Shown: one piece after another, positions 20,201 to 64,000 of the stretch | How positions within the stretch are numbered: the first letter of the stretch is position 1 | Layout of the letters: each line of letters starts with the position of its first letter | NCBI GenBank assembly: GCA_034440615.1 | Contig: JAOTOM010004609.1 | Span: 62,001 to 126,000, forward strand | From: Ashinkailepas kermadecensis | Lineage: Eukaryota; Arthropoda; Thecostraca; Neolepadidae | Length of the DNA: 64,000 nucleotides | Direction of reading: 5' to 3' | Translations under genes and position numbers: made by a program | The notes under the pieces: model-generated | Databases searched by the model: none | Told to the model about the DNA's origin: nothing | The model's input: the letters and a program-made list of their open reading frames with translations, nothing else

Positions 20201-22185
20201 GCGACACGCACCCCATGGCTGACCTGTGATGACTACTCGGTCCTGTACGGCGACACGCACCCCATGGCTGACCTGTGATGACTACTCTGTCCTGTACGGC
20301 GACACGCACCCCATGGTTGACCTGTGATGACTACTCGGTCCTGTACGGCGACACGCACCCCATGGCTGACCAGTGATGACTACTCTGTCCTGTACGGCGA
20401 CACGCACCCCATGGCTGACCTGTGATGACTACTCGGTCCTGTACGGCGACACGCACCCCATGGCTGACCTGTGATGACTATTCTGTCCTGTACGGCGACA
20501 CGCACCCCATGGTTGACCTGTGATGACTACTCTGTCCTGTACGGCGACACGCACCCCATGGTTGACCTGTGATGACTACTCTGTCCTGTACGGCGACACG
20601 CACCCCATGGCTGACCTGTGATGACTACTCGGTCCTGTACGGCGACACGCACCCCATGGTTGACCTGTGATGACTACTCGGTCCTGTACGGCGACACGCA
20701 CCCCATGGCTGACCTGTGATGACTACTCTGTCCTGTACGGCGACACGCACCCCATGGCTGACCTGTGATGACTACTCTGTCCTGTACGGCGACACGCACC
20801 CCATGGCTGACCTGTGATGACTACTCTGTCCTGTACGGCGACACGCACCCCATGGTTGACCTGTGATGACTACTCGGTCCTGTACGGCGACACGCACCCC
20901 ATGGCTGACCTGTGACTACTCGGTCCTGTACGGCGACACGCACCCCATGGTTGACCTGTGATGACTACTCGGTCCTGTACGGCGACACGCACCCCATGGC
21001 TGACCTGTGATGACTACTCGGTCCCGTACGGCGACACGCACCCCATGGCTGACCTGTGATGACTACTCGGTCCTGTACGGCGACACGCACCCCATGGTTG
21101 ACCTGTGATGACTACTCGGTCCCGTACGGCGACACGCACCCCATGGTTGACCTGTGATGACTACTCTGTCCTGTACGGCGACACGCACCCCATGGTTGAC
21201 CTGTGATGACTACTCGGTCCTGTACGGCGACACGCACCCCATGGTTGACCTGTGATGACTACTCTGTCCTGTACGGCGGCGACACGCACCCCATGGCTGA
21301 CCTGTGATGACTACTCGGTCCTGTACGGCGACACGCACCCCATGGTTGACCTGTGATGACTACTCGGTCCTGTACGGCGACACGCACCCCATGGCTGACC
21401 TGTGATGACTACTCGGTCCTGTACGGCGACACGCACCCCATGGCTGACCTGTGATGACTACTCGGTCCTGTACGGCGACACGCACCCCATGGTTGACCTG
21501 TGATGACTACTCTGTCCTGTACGGCGACACGCACCCCATGGTTGACCTGTGATGACTACTCTGTCCTGTACGGCGACACGCACCCCATGGCTGACCTGTG
21601 ATGACTACTCGGTCCTGTACGGCGACACGCACCCCATGGTTGACCTGTGATGACTACTCTGTCCTGTACGGCGACACGCACCCCATGGCTGACCTGTGAT
21701 GACTACTCTGTCCTGTACGGCGACACGCACCCCATGGTTGACCTGTGATGACTACTCTGTCCTGTACGGCGACACGCACCCCATGGCTGACCTGTGATGA
21801 CTACTCGGTCCTGTACGGCGACACGCACCCCATGGTTGACCTGTGATGACTACTCGGTCCTGTACGGCGACACGCACCCCATGGCTGACCTGTGATGACT
21901 ACTCGGTCCTGTACGGCGACACGCACCCCATGGCTGACCTGTGATGACTACTTTGTCCTGTACGGCGACACGCACCCCATGGTTGACCTGTGATGACTAC
22001 TCGGTCCTGTACGGCGACACGCACCCCATGGCTGACCAGTGATGACTACTCTGTCCTGTACGGCGACACGCACCCCGTGGCTGACCTGCATTGACCGCCC
22101 GTTCGCAGCTGCGTTCGAACACCACGGCATGTACGAAGGCTACGGACTGGCCGCTCATCACAACCACAGTCCGGCCATCTACTGA
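8078..22185 (+). CDS. A1CF/RBM46/RBM47-family RNA-binding protein, 3' part (8 exons, partial at 5' end)
   Basis: Eight plus-strand exons join in phase into 312 residues plus stop. They give RRM3 with RNP2 LYVRNL and RNP1 RDFAFVHF (about 1-82), a Gly/Arg linker (RGRGAGGVRGRGF), the block DIPPDLELVLTNPCTLKP, the C-terminal dsRNA-binding-like domain (ILHDLCTNNKWGEPHYQLHS, QLFLYK, about 157-240) and a Tyr/His-rich end (...HHNHSPAIY). This order and the KWG.P.YQLHS signature define the A1CF, RBM46 and RBM47 group, which binds AU-rich mRNA and acts as APOBEC1 cofactor or post-transcriptional regulator in vertebrates. Which of the three is closest cannot be decided here. RRM1 and RRM2 should be upstream of the window; no exon for them was found in 1-8077. 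Confidence 0.92.
8290..8730. repeat. ~30-bp array rich in consensus 5' splice sites
   Basis: Unit variants of GTGAGGGAGCAGGTGAGTCA repeat from just after the exon a donor. Several contain CAGGTGAGT or CAGGTAAGT, which match the donor consensus better than the real GATC|GTGAGT. Confidence 0.88.
9176..9720. mobile_element. Element bounded by inverted TTAGG-like repeats
   Basis: The left end reads GTTAGGTTAGGTTTGAC, the right end GCCTAACCTAACCTAAC, in inverted orientation about 545 bp apart. A partial relative lies at about 33545-33690 (TAACACCAAAAAATGG, AACCTATCCTAACCTCC). No coding content. Confidence 0.6.
9935..10325. repeat. 30-bp minisatellite, about 13 copies
   Basis: Unit CCCTGCCAGGGC plus CGTTGGGAGAGCTC. 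Each unit has a CCCTGCCAGGG self-complementary core. Confidence 0.95.
10625..10915. repeat. ~30-bp array echoing exon b sequence
   Basis: Units such as CCTGGTGGAGGTGACCTGGA differ little from exon b (CCCTGGTGGAGGTGACCTGG). The array ends 15 bases before the exon. Confidence 0.85.
10931..11000 (+). CDS. RNA-binding protein exon b: RRM3 end
   Basis: Encodes TELDGSLVEVTWAKPIDKSR then QD, the last beta strand of RRM3 (EVTWAKP). Acceptor GACAG|ACA, phase 1 in. Two donors are possible: GATCG|GTACAA at 11001 and CCGGG|GTACGT at 11100. Both are phase 2, and the longer form adds 33 open codons (RYKSSHCGAYSAAPHAF...). The longer donor fits consensus better. Confidence 0.88.
11316..11590. repeat. ~91-bp repeat, 3 copies
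   Basis: Units share GTAGCCCTTCCCCATCGCC, ACACCGC and CCGCCTCACC. In the intron between exons b and c. Confidence 0.8.
11852..11987 (+). CDS. RNA-binding protein exon c: Gly/Arg-rich linker
   Basis: Encodes SPGQSIFRSPSKQRGRGAGG then VRGRGFVPQSAAAVRTAAGH and RRPVE. The GAGGVRGRGF stretch resembles the GAAGVRGLGGRGY linker of A1CF. Acceptor GCGGCAG|ATC (phase 2 in); donor GTGGAG|GTCAGT (phase 0 out). Called from motif plus exact phase fit between exons b and d. Confidence 0.82.
11993..12135. repeat. GGTCAGT-type short repeats
   Basis: Irregular copies of GTCAGTGATCATTGGTCGGT starting six bases after the exon c donor. Confidence 0.8.
12381..12467 (+). CDS. RNA-binding protein exon d: conserved linker before dsRBD
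   Basis: Twenty-nine codons: MRTLLDIPPDLELVLTNPCT then LKPMRSSVQ. It aligns with the LYDILPGMEL...NPVTLKP segment of A1CF. Acceptor TTTCAG|ATG; donor GTACAG|GTAGTG. It splices in phase 0 to ILHDLC. The ATG is internal and is not a start codon. Confidence 0.9.
12552..12660. repeat. (TGTGC/TGTTC)n pentamer tract
   Basis: About 20 pentamers in the intron between exons d and e; source of false Cys/Val/Leu frames. Confidence 0.95.
13252..13335. repeat. 16-bp repeat, 5 copies
   Basis: Unit GATCTGCGTATGCGGT with small variants. Confidence 0.85.
13408..13905 (+). mobile_element. Dispersed ~490-bp repeat, copy 3
   Basis: Same order of landmarks as copy 2 (GTTTTTTTCATTAGTTGTG to TTTCACGAATAATTTATCA), with a more diverged middle. 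It lies in the intron before exon e. Confidence 0.72.
14139..14252 (+). CDS. RNA-binding protein exon e: dsRNA-binding-like domain, first half
   Basis: Thirty-eight codons: ILHDLCTNNKWGEPHYQLHS then TTKQTMQADPPIQLFLYK. Human relatives read ILEEICQKNNWGQPVYQLHS and QLFLYK. Acceptor TGTCCAG|ATC; donor TACAAG|GTTGGC. Phase 0 at both ends. Confidence 0.95.
14909..15062 (+). mobile_element. tRNA-derived SINE (family 1), 12-bp TSD
   Basis: The head has an A-box (GTGGTCTAGGGGTAAG) and a B-box (GGTTCGAGTCTC), then a conserved body and an AAACCAATAA tail. It is flanked by CCAGTCTGTCGT at 14897-14908 and 15063-15074. It interrupts the acceptor-bearing array before exon f. Confidence 0.92.
15089..15483. 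repeat. ~60-bp array copying the exon f acceptor and first codons
   Basis: About six copies of GCGGCAGGTGACTGTACCCA plus GTCTGCCGCCCGACTACACG, separated by CTGACCTGACCTGA runs. The real exon starts identically (GCGGCAG|GTGACCGTACCC). Copies keep a pyrimidine-rich stretch and AG. Confidence 0.92.
15484..15613 (+). CDS. RNA-binding protein exon f: dsRNA-binding-like domain, second half
   Basis: Encodes VTVPSLPPDYNTFQGSRLSV then SPEEARVLAAEAALGQMGVP and FDN. The EEARVLAAE.AL..MG(V/I)P helix matches DEAKTYAAEYTLQTLGIP of A1CF. Acceptor GCGGCAG|GTG; donor AACG|GTCAGT. The acceptor and first ~30 coding bases are repeated about six times in the preceding 400 bases. Confidence 0.94.
15737..15915 (+). 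mobile_element. Possible tRNA-derived SINE (family 4)
   Basis: GGGAGCTCAGTTGATTAGAG and GGGTTCGAGTCGC resemble A and B boxes, spaced about 55 bases. No target-site duplication was identified. It lies in the intron after exon f. Confidence 0.55.
16480..16690. repeat. ~22-bp array before exon g
   Basis: Irregular copies of CTGTGGTCAGCCTGACACTG, ending 12 bases before the exon g acceptor. Confidence 0.85.
16703..16852 (+). CDS. RNA-binding protein exon g: C-terminal region
   Basis: Encodes EAPGSPPQAILARPLVTPGG then YTTPPNTSPAGFGAGYQLLY and NPCLFGKMI. Acceptor ACGACAG|GCG (phase 1 in); donor ATCC|GTGAGT (phase 1 out). Low-complexity Pro/Gly/Tyr composition suits the disordered tail of the family. 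It is flanked by a roughly 22-bp array before and a 60-bp array after. Confidence 0.85.
16885..17225. repeat. 60-bp array after exon g
   Basis: About six copies of a unit beginning CCCACGTGTCTGACCGGTCC, starting about 30 bases after the exon g donor. Confidence 0.93.
17385..18240 (-). pseudogene. Degenerate LINE-derived repeat, paralogue of 29048-32918
   Basis: Nearly collinear with 29048-29575, 32172-32465 and 32843-32918, but lacking the two stretches inserted there. It contains the same WNxLP-type LINE end in degraded form. It sits in the last intron of the RNA-binding gene. Confidence 0.75.
18385..18617 (-). pseudogene. Degraded copy of channel exon 16 and its donor-side intron
   Basis: Matches 36785-37044 closely, including the exon, its GGCAGG|GTGAGT donor and about 150 bases of downstream intron. 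The exon part is about 28 nt shorter, so the frame is lost. Homology stops at the acceptor-proximal exon edge. It lies inside the last intron of the RNA-binding gene, antisense to it. Confidence 0.8.
19366..19825. repeat. 65-bp minisatellite, 7 copies
   Basis: Near-identical units with CCGGATGGCTAGTTGGCGGG, TTTTTGCTCCTCTGGTGCGG and CATGTGTCATGGTTGA. Confidence 0.97.
19875..22090. repeat. 49-bp minisatellite, about 45 copies
   Basis: Unit GATGACTACTCGGTCCTGTA, CGGCGACACGCACCCCATGG, CTGACCTGT with few substitutions (CGG/CTG, GCT/GTT, CTG/CAG). One frame reads DYSVLYGDTHPM before stops. The array stops about 20 bases before the terminal exon. Confidence 0.98.
22109..22185 (+). CDS. RNA-binding protein exon h: terminal exon and stop
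   Basis: Reads AFEHHGMYEGYGLAAHHNHS then PAIY and TGA (22183-22185). Acceptor TTCGCAG|CTG with phase 1 in, so it joins exon g directly (KMI-P-AFEHH). Whether another exon lies in the 5.2-kb intron, which holds 65-bp and 49-bp arrays and LINE-derived DNA, is unknown. Confidence 0.82.
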
Positions 22186-24100
22186 GCTGCCGCCAACCGA
22201 CCGGCACCGGAAGTGGGCACTTCCGCCGGGAACGCTGCACGCACCGCCGGGCAAGTGTGCCGGCGGGGCAGCATGAACAGAAGTACCGTTTGTTTTCGCA
22301 AGGACCGCGTGGTGCTTGCTCGCCTTTGTAGGAAGAACCGTTTATTTTCATTAGTGTTCTGTGAGTGTACGAGTGTAGTGCGGTGCGGTGCGGTGCGGTG
22401 CGGTGCGGTGCGCCGCCGGGTCCCGCTGTCTGGTGCGGAACAGCGGGGCGGACCGCGGGCGACCAGTCTCCGGCCCATAGCAGGCGCACACAGGCCGGCG
22501 CCAGCCAATCGGGTCGCACTGCCAGGGCGAACCTTGGTCGTGCCGGCCGGGACCCCTCGGACCAGCTGGTCGCGGAGGGGCTCAGTGCGTTCATCGCGGT
22601 GCACGGATCGCCTGTGTCGGCGATTTTCCGTGGGATATGACGACTGCTGCACTGCTACCTGTGTTGGTGATGTTTGGCGGGATGTGTGTGGCTGAGCTGT
22701 GGTTTGGCGTGGCTGCAGTCCGCTGCGACGACCGCCATTTTGAACCCGGCGCCAGTCGCCGCTAGGTCGGCGGCGAAATACTCAGGCACCGCGCCCAACG
22801 CTCCGCCTCCCACCTGGTGGCCGACGGGAGCGCGCGGCTCTGCCCTGGAACTTGTTCTGATTTACGCAGCATCGGAGAGCGGGCCGAGTGCCTCGCTAGT
22901 GACCGGTCATTTCCAGATCGAAGGCAAGATTCAGCGCTCCTGCGAGATAAACTTTTTCAAACGTTCTACATTTCGCCGTCAGATCAGTGTTGCGCGATTG
23001 GAGGTCACGTGATGAGGATGCGGCCCGGTGGCCGGAGTGGATCGTTACCGCGGCTGGTGGCTGTTCAACTTCGGGCGCTCCACGTGACGCGGGCAGCGGG
23101 ATGTCAGCTGTCAGTCAGCTGGCCTACCGAGATTCGATGGGCCGTGTCGTGGCGATTTAGATAGTAATTCAGGTGATTAGCTGTAGATTTGCATATCCCG
23201 GGCATGCCGCGACTGCGGTGCATATCGTAAGGGTAGATTAAGGCCAAGCACCGCGCAGGTCTGCACAGAACTGACTTCGCAGACATTTGGTACACCCGTT
23301 GCCAACGTTGGCTGCAATGTCCGGCTTTCAGCACGAGGTCACTAGTTGTGTATTCCACTGTGAGCTCGAGAGGGACTCACAGGCGTGTCCACCGCGTCCC
23401 TGCAGCGAAGTTGACCGTTCCGTGCCTGCTGGTGCTTGGGCTACGGTAATTTGTTTTAACTGCCTTGACCCGCATTTAGATTAAGTTTTATGATATCGAA
23501 TACAGCAGGACGTACACGGGTCATTTGGGTTCCGAACCGCTTTACCAATCCGGCATACAGGAACCCAGACGCTTGTGAATAATCAAGGATGAATTACGCA
23601 ATAAACGTTGCTCACATTACCCGTCTTTATGCGAGGGGTATGCTTATCGACATAGCGAGATATCGCAGCAGCATCGGGCCGAGTAGCCCGCCGCGATGGC
23701 GCAAGTGCCGATGCGCAACTCTTGCGCAAAATCTCAATTCTCGCAATTCTTCAAAACTCAAGCACAACTTTTGCGGCAATTCACACCACAATACCCGAAT
23801 TATAACACTACAGCTGCAGCTACAGCGACGGCTCCAGATCACACAACAGCAGACGGTCACAGCGGCGGTACTGCACCCTGGGACAGCACTGTCCCGGCTC
23901 ATATTACGTGCCCGTGTGCCCGACACAGCAACCACATACCGTAGAACTCTACGCATTTTCTGGGGGACTACACAACCATTTACACAAAAATGAAACATAG
24001 TCACTGATTCAAAATCAGCAATACAACTCATAACACCTTACACCACCTTCAAACGCCCTCTCATACCAAAAAATACTACGCATGCATAACAAATTAACCA
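22186..24100 (+). other. Presumed 3' UTR and flank of the RNA-binding gene
   Basis: No coding exon or repeat family was recognised. It is GC-rich to about 23100, with a (GTGCG)n tract near 22378-22412. The first AATAAA on the plus strand is at 23600-23605 and is a candidate polyadenylation signal; nothing else supports it. Confidence 0.4.
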
Positions 24101-24109
24101 CATCCCAAG

Positions 24110-24660
24110 AACCACTTCTCGTCTGGAGATCTCGATTTACACAAACATACACAGCAACGAACACGCAGACAAAGAAGGAATCATAGTCACACTACAACAG
24201 ACGACACGCTGCTCATACTCACAATATGATTATTACCTCACAATGCATCAGACAATCAATAAACTCATCCAACAAACATGGGACACCGCAAAACACAACT
24301 TCACGAAGTACACCTCAAACACGAACACTGGGACAATATAAGTCAAAACAACAGACATGAAGAGCGTTCACTAACACTCTTACGCATTGCACACACAAAA
24401 CTCATTCACTCGTACATCATTATAAAACGTCCACGACCACAATGCATCACATACCACCGAGCATAGATCTTCAAACACATACACATACGCTGCACACACT
24501 CATCACAACACACAGCAACCACACACTCGTCACAACACACAGCAACAGTCGAAGTCGCCAAACGGTGGCAGGCTGGTCAATCTCACCCACCCCCACACCT
24601 GGAGCTTCTACTTGGCAGAGATACAGAGTTACAGCCTGACGGCTTATGCCACTCTTGCCA
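24110..24660 (+). pseudogene. Degenerate LINE fragment, RNase H and C-terminal region
   Basis: One frame reads LEISIYTNIHSNEHADKEGI, the remains of an RNase H H..GN..AD motif. After a frame change another reads LLRIAHTKLIHSYIIIKRPR followed by PQC. The second part resembles the LLRLRxxHTxLTHxYxxxxxxxPxC end of jockey/R1-type LINEs and the fragment at 1270-1657. Frame breaks and stops make it a dead copy lying between the two convergent genes. Confidence 0.7.
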
Positions 24661-24689
24661 CCAGGACGTCGCCCCGCGAACATAGGGCG

Positions 24690-26400
24690 TTTCTAAGTCA
24701 GCCGTTCGCGTAGTTGTGATTCTTCATTTGATCAAAATACAATCGGCAAGAGCTATCTACAAGTGGGAAATTCCGGTTGGCATGATCCACTGGGCTTCAC
24801 GTCCAACTGGATCGTTGGAAATTTGGGGCGTCCAGAACTGCGGAACGAAGGTACGGTTCAAATACACATCTCTTACTCTCTCCAAACCATGCGCGAGCTA
24901 AACAACAAACCAAAAATTATCTATTTACAGAAGTCAGATCCATAGGCCGAAAAGCTTTTCTTCGCCATTGTTCCTTGTTGACAAAAATGTCCCCTAGCAA
25001 TGTCTATACAGCAACAAGCTAAGAAGTATGTTCTTCTGACTATACGCTCACATCATCGGCATCTTAACCTACTCTCACGTCTATGCTTACAAAGTGCGCC
25101 ACCTTCTCCCGTTTCCAGCAACTGTGTGTCAAACCAGCTTCAGCTGGCTGGAACCGCGTTCACCTGCTACCGGGCGCTGTCGGTCAGGGCGGGACCGTCG
25201 CGCTAGAGTCGGACGCACCGACAACGCCTGGGAGGACAATATGTATTACATGTTGCCGCAGCAACACCCACCGGTGATGAATGGCCGCAGGCGGGGCACG
25301 CGGCCGGTCGGCGGCCAGCCGCCTTCGTTTTGATTATGCGGCCGCGCGCGCAGCTGAGTATTGGCGACCGCACGGCCGGCCGACCGCCAGCACCGCGCGC
25401 TTTGGCACCGCATCGGCGGCCGCACAACACACGCCGCACACCCCAGTCACACACGTCGGTCAGGTAGAGGAGGCGGACACCACGGCACACACGCGCGCCA
25501 CGCGCCCAACAAAAACACGCGCTGGCAAGACGCGGCACAGCGTGGGCGCCGCCTCTGGCCGGCGGCCGGTCAGATTGCACTTGAGAGTGGCGGCGCCGGC
25601 CGGCCGGCCGCGCGGCACGCCGCACGCACACCGAACACGCACACGCACGCCAGGCGCCGACACCGGCCGGCGCTGGCCGGCTCCGGCCATCACAAGATCA
25701 GTGGCAAAACACGGGGCATGCCTTAAGCGACAAATACGGCGCAACACAAACGCGTCGGCGCGCGCACACACGCACACGCACACCCACACGAGTCGCTGGT
25801 CCAGCCGGGACTGTGTTGGGTGCCGGCGCCGTCGCCCGGTCGGCGCGCGCCCCCTGTGTCGGGGCCGGCGGCGCCGCGACACCACCGTCGGCGCGCCGGC
25901 CGTCACGCCACCCACGAGACAAGGTGAAAAATGGACGAATGGTTTGTGCTGGTATAACTATACGTAGGCACTGGCGTCGATCTCGACTGTGGGCGCGCGA
26001 CGACACCGTCGGCCGAGACGTCAGAGTGCAAGCGACGGTTGATGGGAAAGACATATAATGGTCCAAGATCTCTGTTCACGCGTCAAGTGGGAGCGGGCAC
26101 GATGCGCTCTGGCCCACCCGCTCGCGACCGGTGCGGCGTGACGTCCGACACCCGCCGTGCAAAAACCCTCCGCCCAAGACACACCGTATACCCTCTCACC
26201 AGCGCGCACACAGCGCGAGGCGACCACGGTACAAAAACAGCGCACTCTGCCGGTCTCGCAGCGCACCTCCTGAGCAGAGCGGGACTAGACTGGAGCAGGG
26301 CGGGCCGTATCACAAATGGGGAGGTGTCGGGGGAGAGGGTCGGAGGAGCTCGGGATAGGTGAGGCACTTGAGCGTCGGTGCAGACAGAGACGGCACGCCG
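24690..26400. other. GC-rich convergent intergenic region / channel 3' UTR
   Basis: From about 25200 to 26360 the sequence is very GC- and CpG-rich, so all frames are open for long stretches, without recognisable domains. The stretch just left of 26401 must contain the channel 3' UTR. No confident AATAAA was found on the minus strand here. Confidence 0.4.
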
Positions 26401-61930
<35,530 letters not shown>

Positions 61931-62529
61931 CTGCAACACGGACAGCTCGGTGACGGGGCTGACGCGTGGCCGCACGCAGATTCTGTGGCGCGGCACACCA
62001 AGGAGTGGATCCCGAGCAACAGTGGCGTCTACACGGGACACGGCGCGGACCCGTCTGTACCGGGCGGGAGACGCCGCCACCCTGCCACCTAGCACGTGAG
62101 ACCAACGGCTGGCGCGTCAGACGACACGTGAGCGCGTCCGCACGTGTCCGCCAACACGTGGCGCGTCAGCGCTCCCACACACGCACCAGCAGAACACCGA
62201 TCATGCACCGGCAGCAGGTCTGAAGTCAGAGCCGGTACCGGCGCCAGTGCGCCAATGCCCGGCCGACAGAGCGCAGCCGACCAGCAGTGAGAAGCAGCTC
62301 GTGCGCGCCAGAACACCGACAGTCAGCACCGGATGCGACGCGCCGTCCGCTCTCCGTCGCGGCACATGCTGGCCGCGTCGGGGTGGCTGTCAGCCGTGCT
62401 TCCAAACGCACTGGACCGGCCGCCAGGGCGCCGAGACCCGACTGGAAGTTCCGCTGCCGCCGCCGCCGCCGACACGCGGGTTGACTGGCATCGTGACCGT
62501 CATTCACCACATAACAGAGCACACGCACG

Positions 62530-63512
<983 letters not shown>

Positions 63513-64000
63513 GGCATCGGTATACCAAGGCGGCCCTGCCCACGCCGAGTCGCTGCCCATTCGAAGCCATTTCTTAGGGACGCTGACTTTTCATCGTATA
63601 CATGAGCTACTGAGTGGGGCGGCGGACGTGTATCGCAGTGAACAGGAGCGAGGGGCACTGAGAGCGGATGGAGTTCCTCGCTGAGGGGCAGAGGCTACTG
63701 GGGGAGGTGACGCCTAACTGTGATGAGGATACTGGAGAGGAGAACTCAACACCGCAGGCACGGGTTAATGAAGGGATGAGTGGAAAGGTAACGGAAGAAC
63801 TGGGAAAGCACCCCGCCGCGAACAGCTGTTACTGAGGGAGCCGCAGTGCCTGACTGTGGACAGATGTTCTGAAAGGGCGAAGCGCCTTGCGGGCAGATAG
63901 ATTATGCGACGGCCAGAAAACGGTGAGATACAACTAGAGAGTCGGCGGCACGCAGAGATCTCAAACGACGGCAGCACATACGAGAGGGTTTACCTCAGGC

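Noticed and set aside
25203..26367. Several 80-228-codon ORFs on both strands
   Set aside because: Very GC-rich sequence with few stop codons; no domain, splice context or conserved motif seen.

Overview
This is eukaryotic, intron-rich DNA, most likely from an arthropod and plausibly a crustacean; the species cannot be fixed from the sequence. The evidence is GT-AG introns with preserved codon phase, an L-type calcium channel tail that reads like insect Ca-alpha1D, TTAGG-type repeats, tRNA-derived SINEs and CR1/Rex1-like LINE remains. Nothing bacterial is present. Most long open frames in the window are minisatellites or simple repeats and are not genes.

Two genes converge tail to tail. On the plus strand, eight exons (8078-22185) form the 3' end of an A1CF/RBM46/RBM47-family RNA-binding protein: RRM3, a Gly/Arg linker, the C-terminal double-stranded-RNA-binding-like domain and the stop codon. 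All phases agree and give 312 residues. RRM1 and RRM2 are not visible and should lie left of the window. On the minus strand, seventeen exons (61930 down to 26401) form the 3' half of an L-type voltage-gated calcium channel alpha1 subunit: IIIS4 to IVS6, EF hand, pre-IQ, IQ and the distal C-terminal tail to the stop codon. All phases agree and give 864 residues. Domains I and II lie beyond the right edge.

Layout: 1-8077, minisatellites, a LINE fragment and other repeats in the long upstream intron or flank of the RNA-binding gene; 8078-22185, that gene, with tandem arrays in most introns; 22186-26400, GC-rich convergent intergenic sequence with a LINE fragment; 26401-61930, the channel gene, including a 2.1-kb 71-bp array, a nearly intact LINE reverse transcriptase ORF, three AT-dinucleotide tracts, several MITE-like elements and at least seven SINE insertions with target-site duplications; 61931-64000, an upstream channel intron dominated by about 1 kb of (GA)n-type repeat.

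The most striking feature is recurrent: several intronic minisatellites are amplified copies of an exon edge together with its splice site. The last channel intron carries about 29 copies of the terminal exon's acceptor plus its first codons. The IVS5 exon is followed by about 11 copies of its own 3' end and donor, in frame. The RNA-binding gene has an acceptor-bearing array before the exon at 15484. These arrays are decoy or alternative splice sites by sequence and could be tested directly with RNA data.
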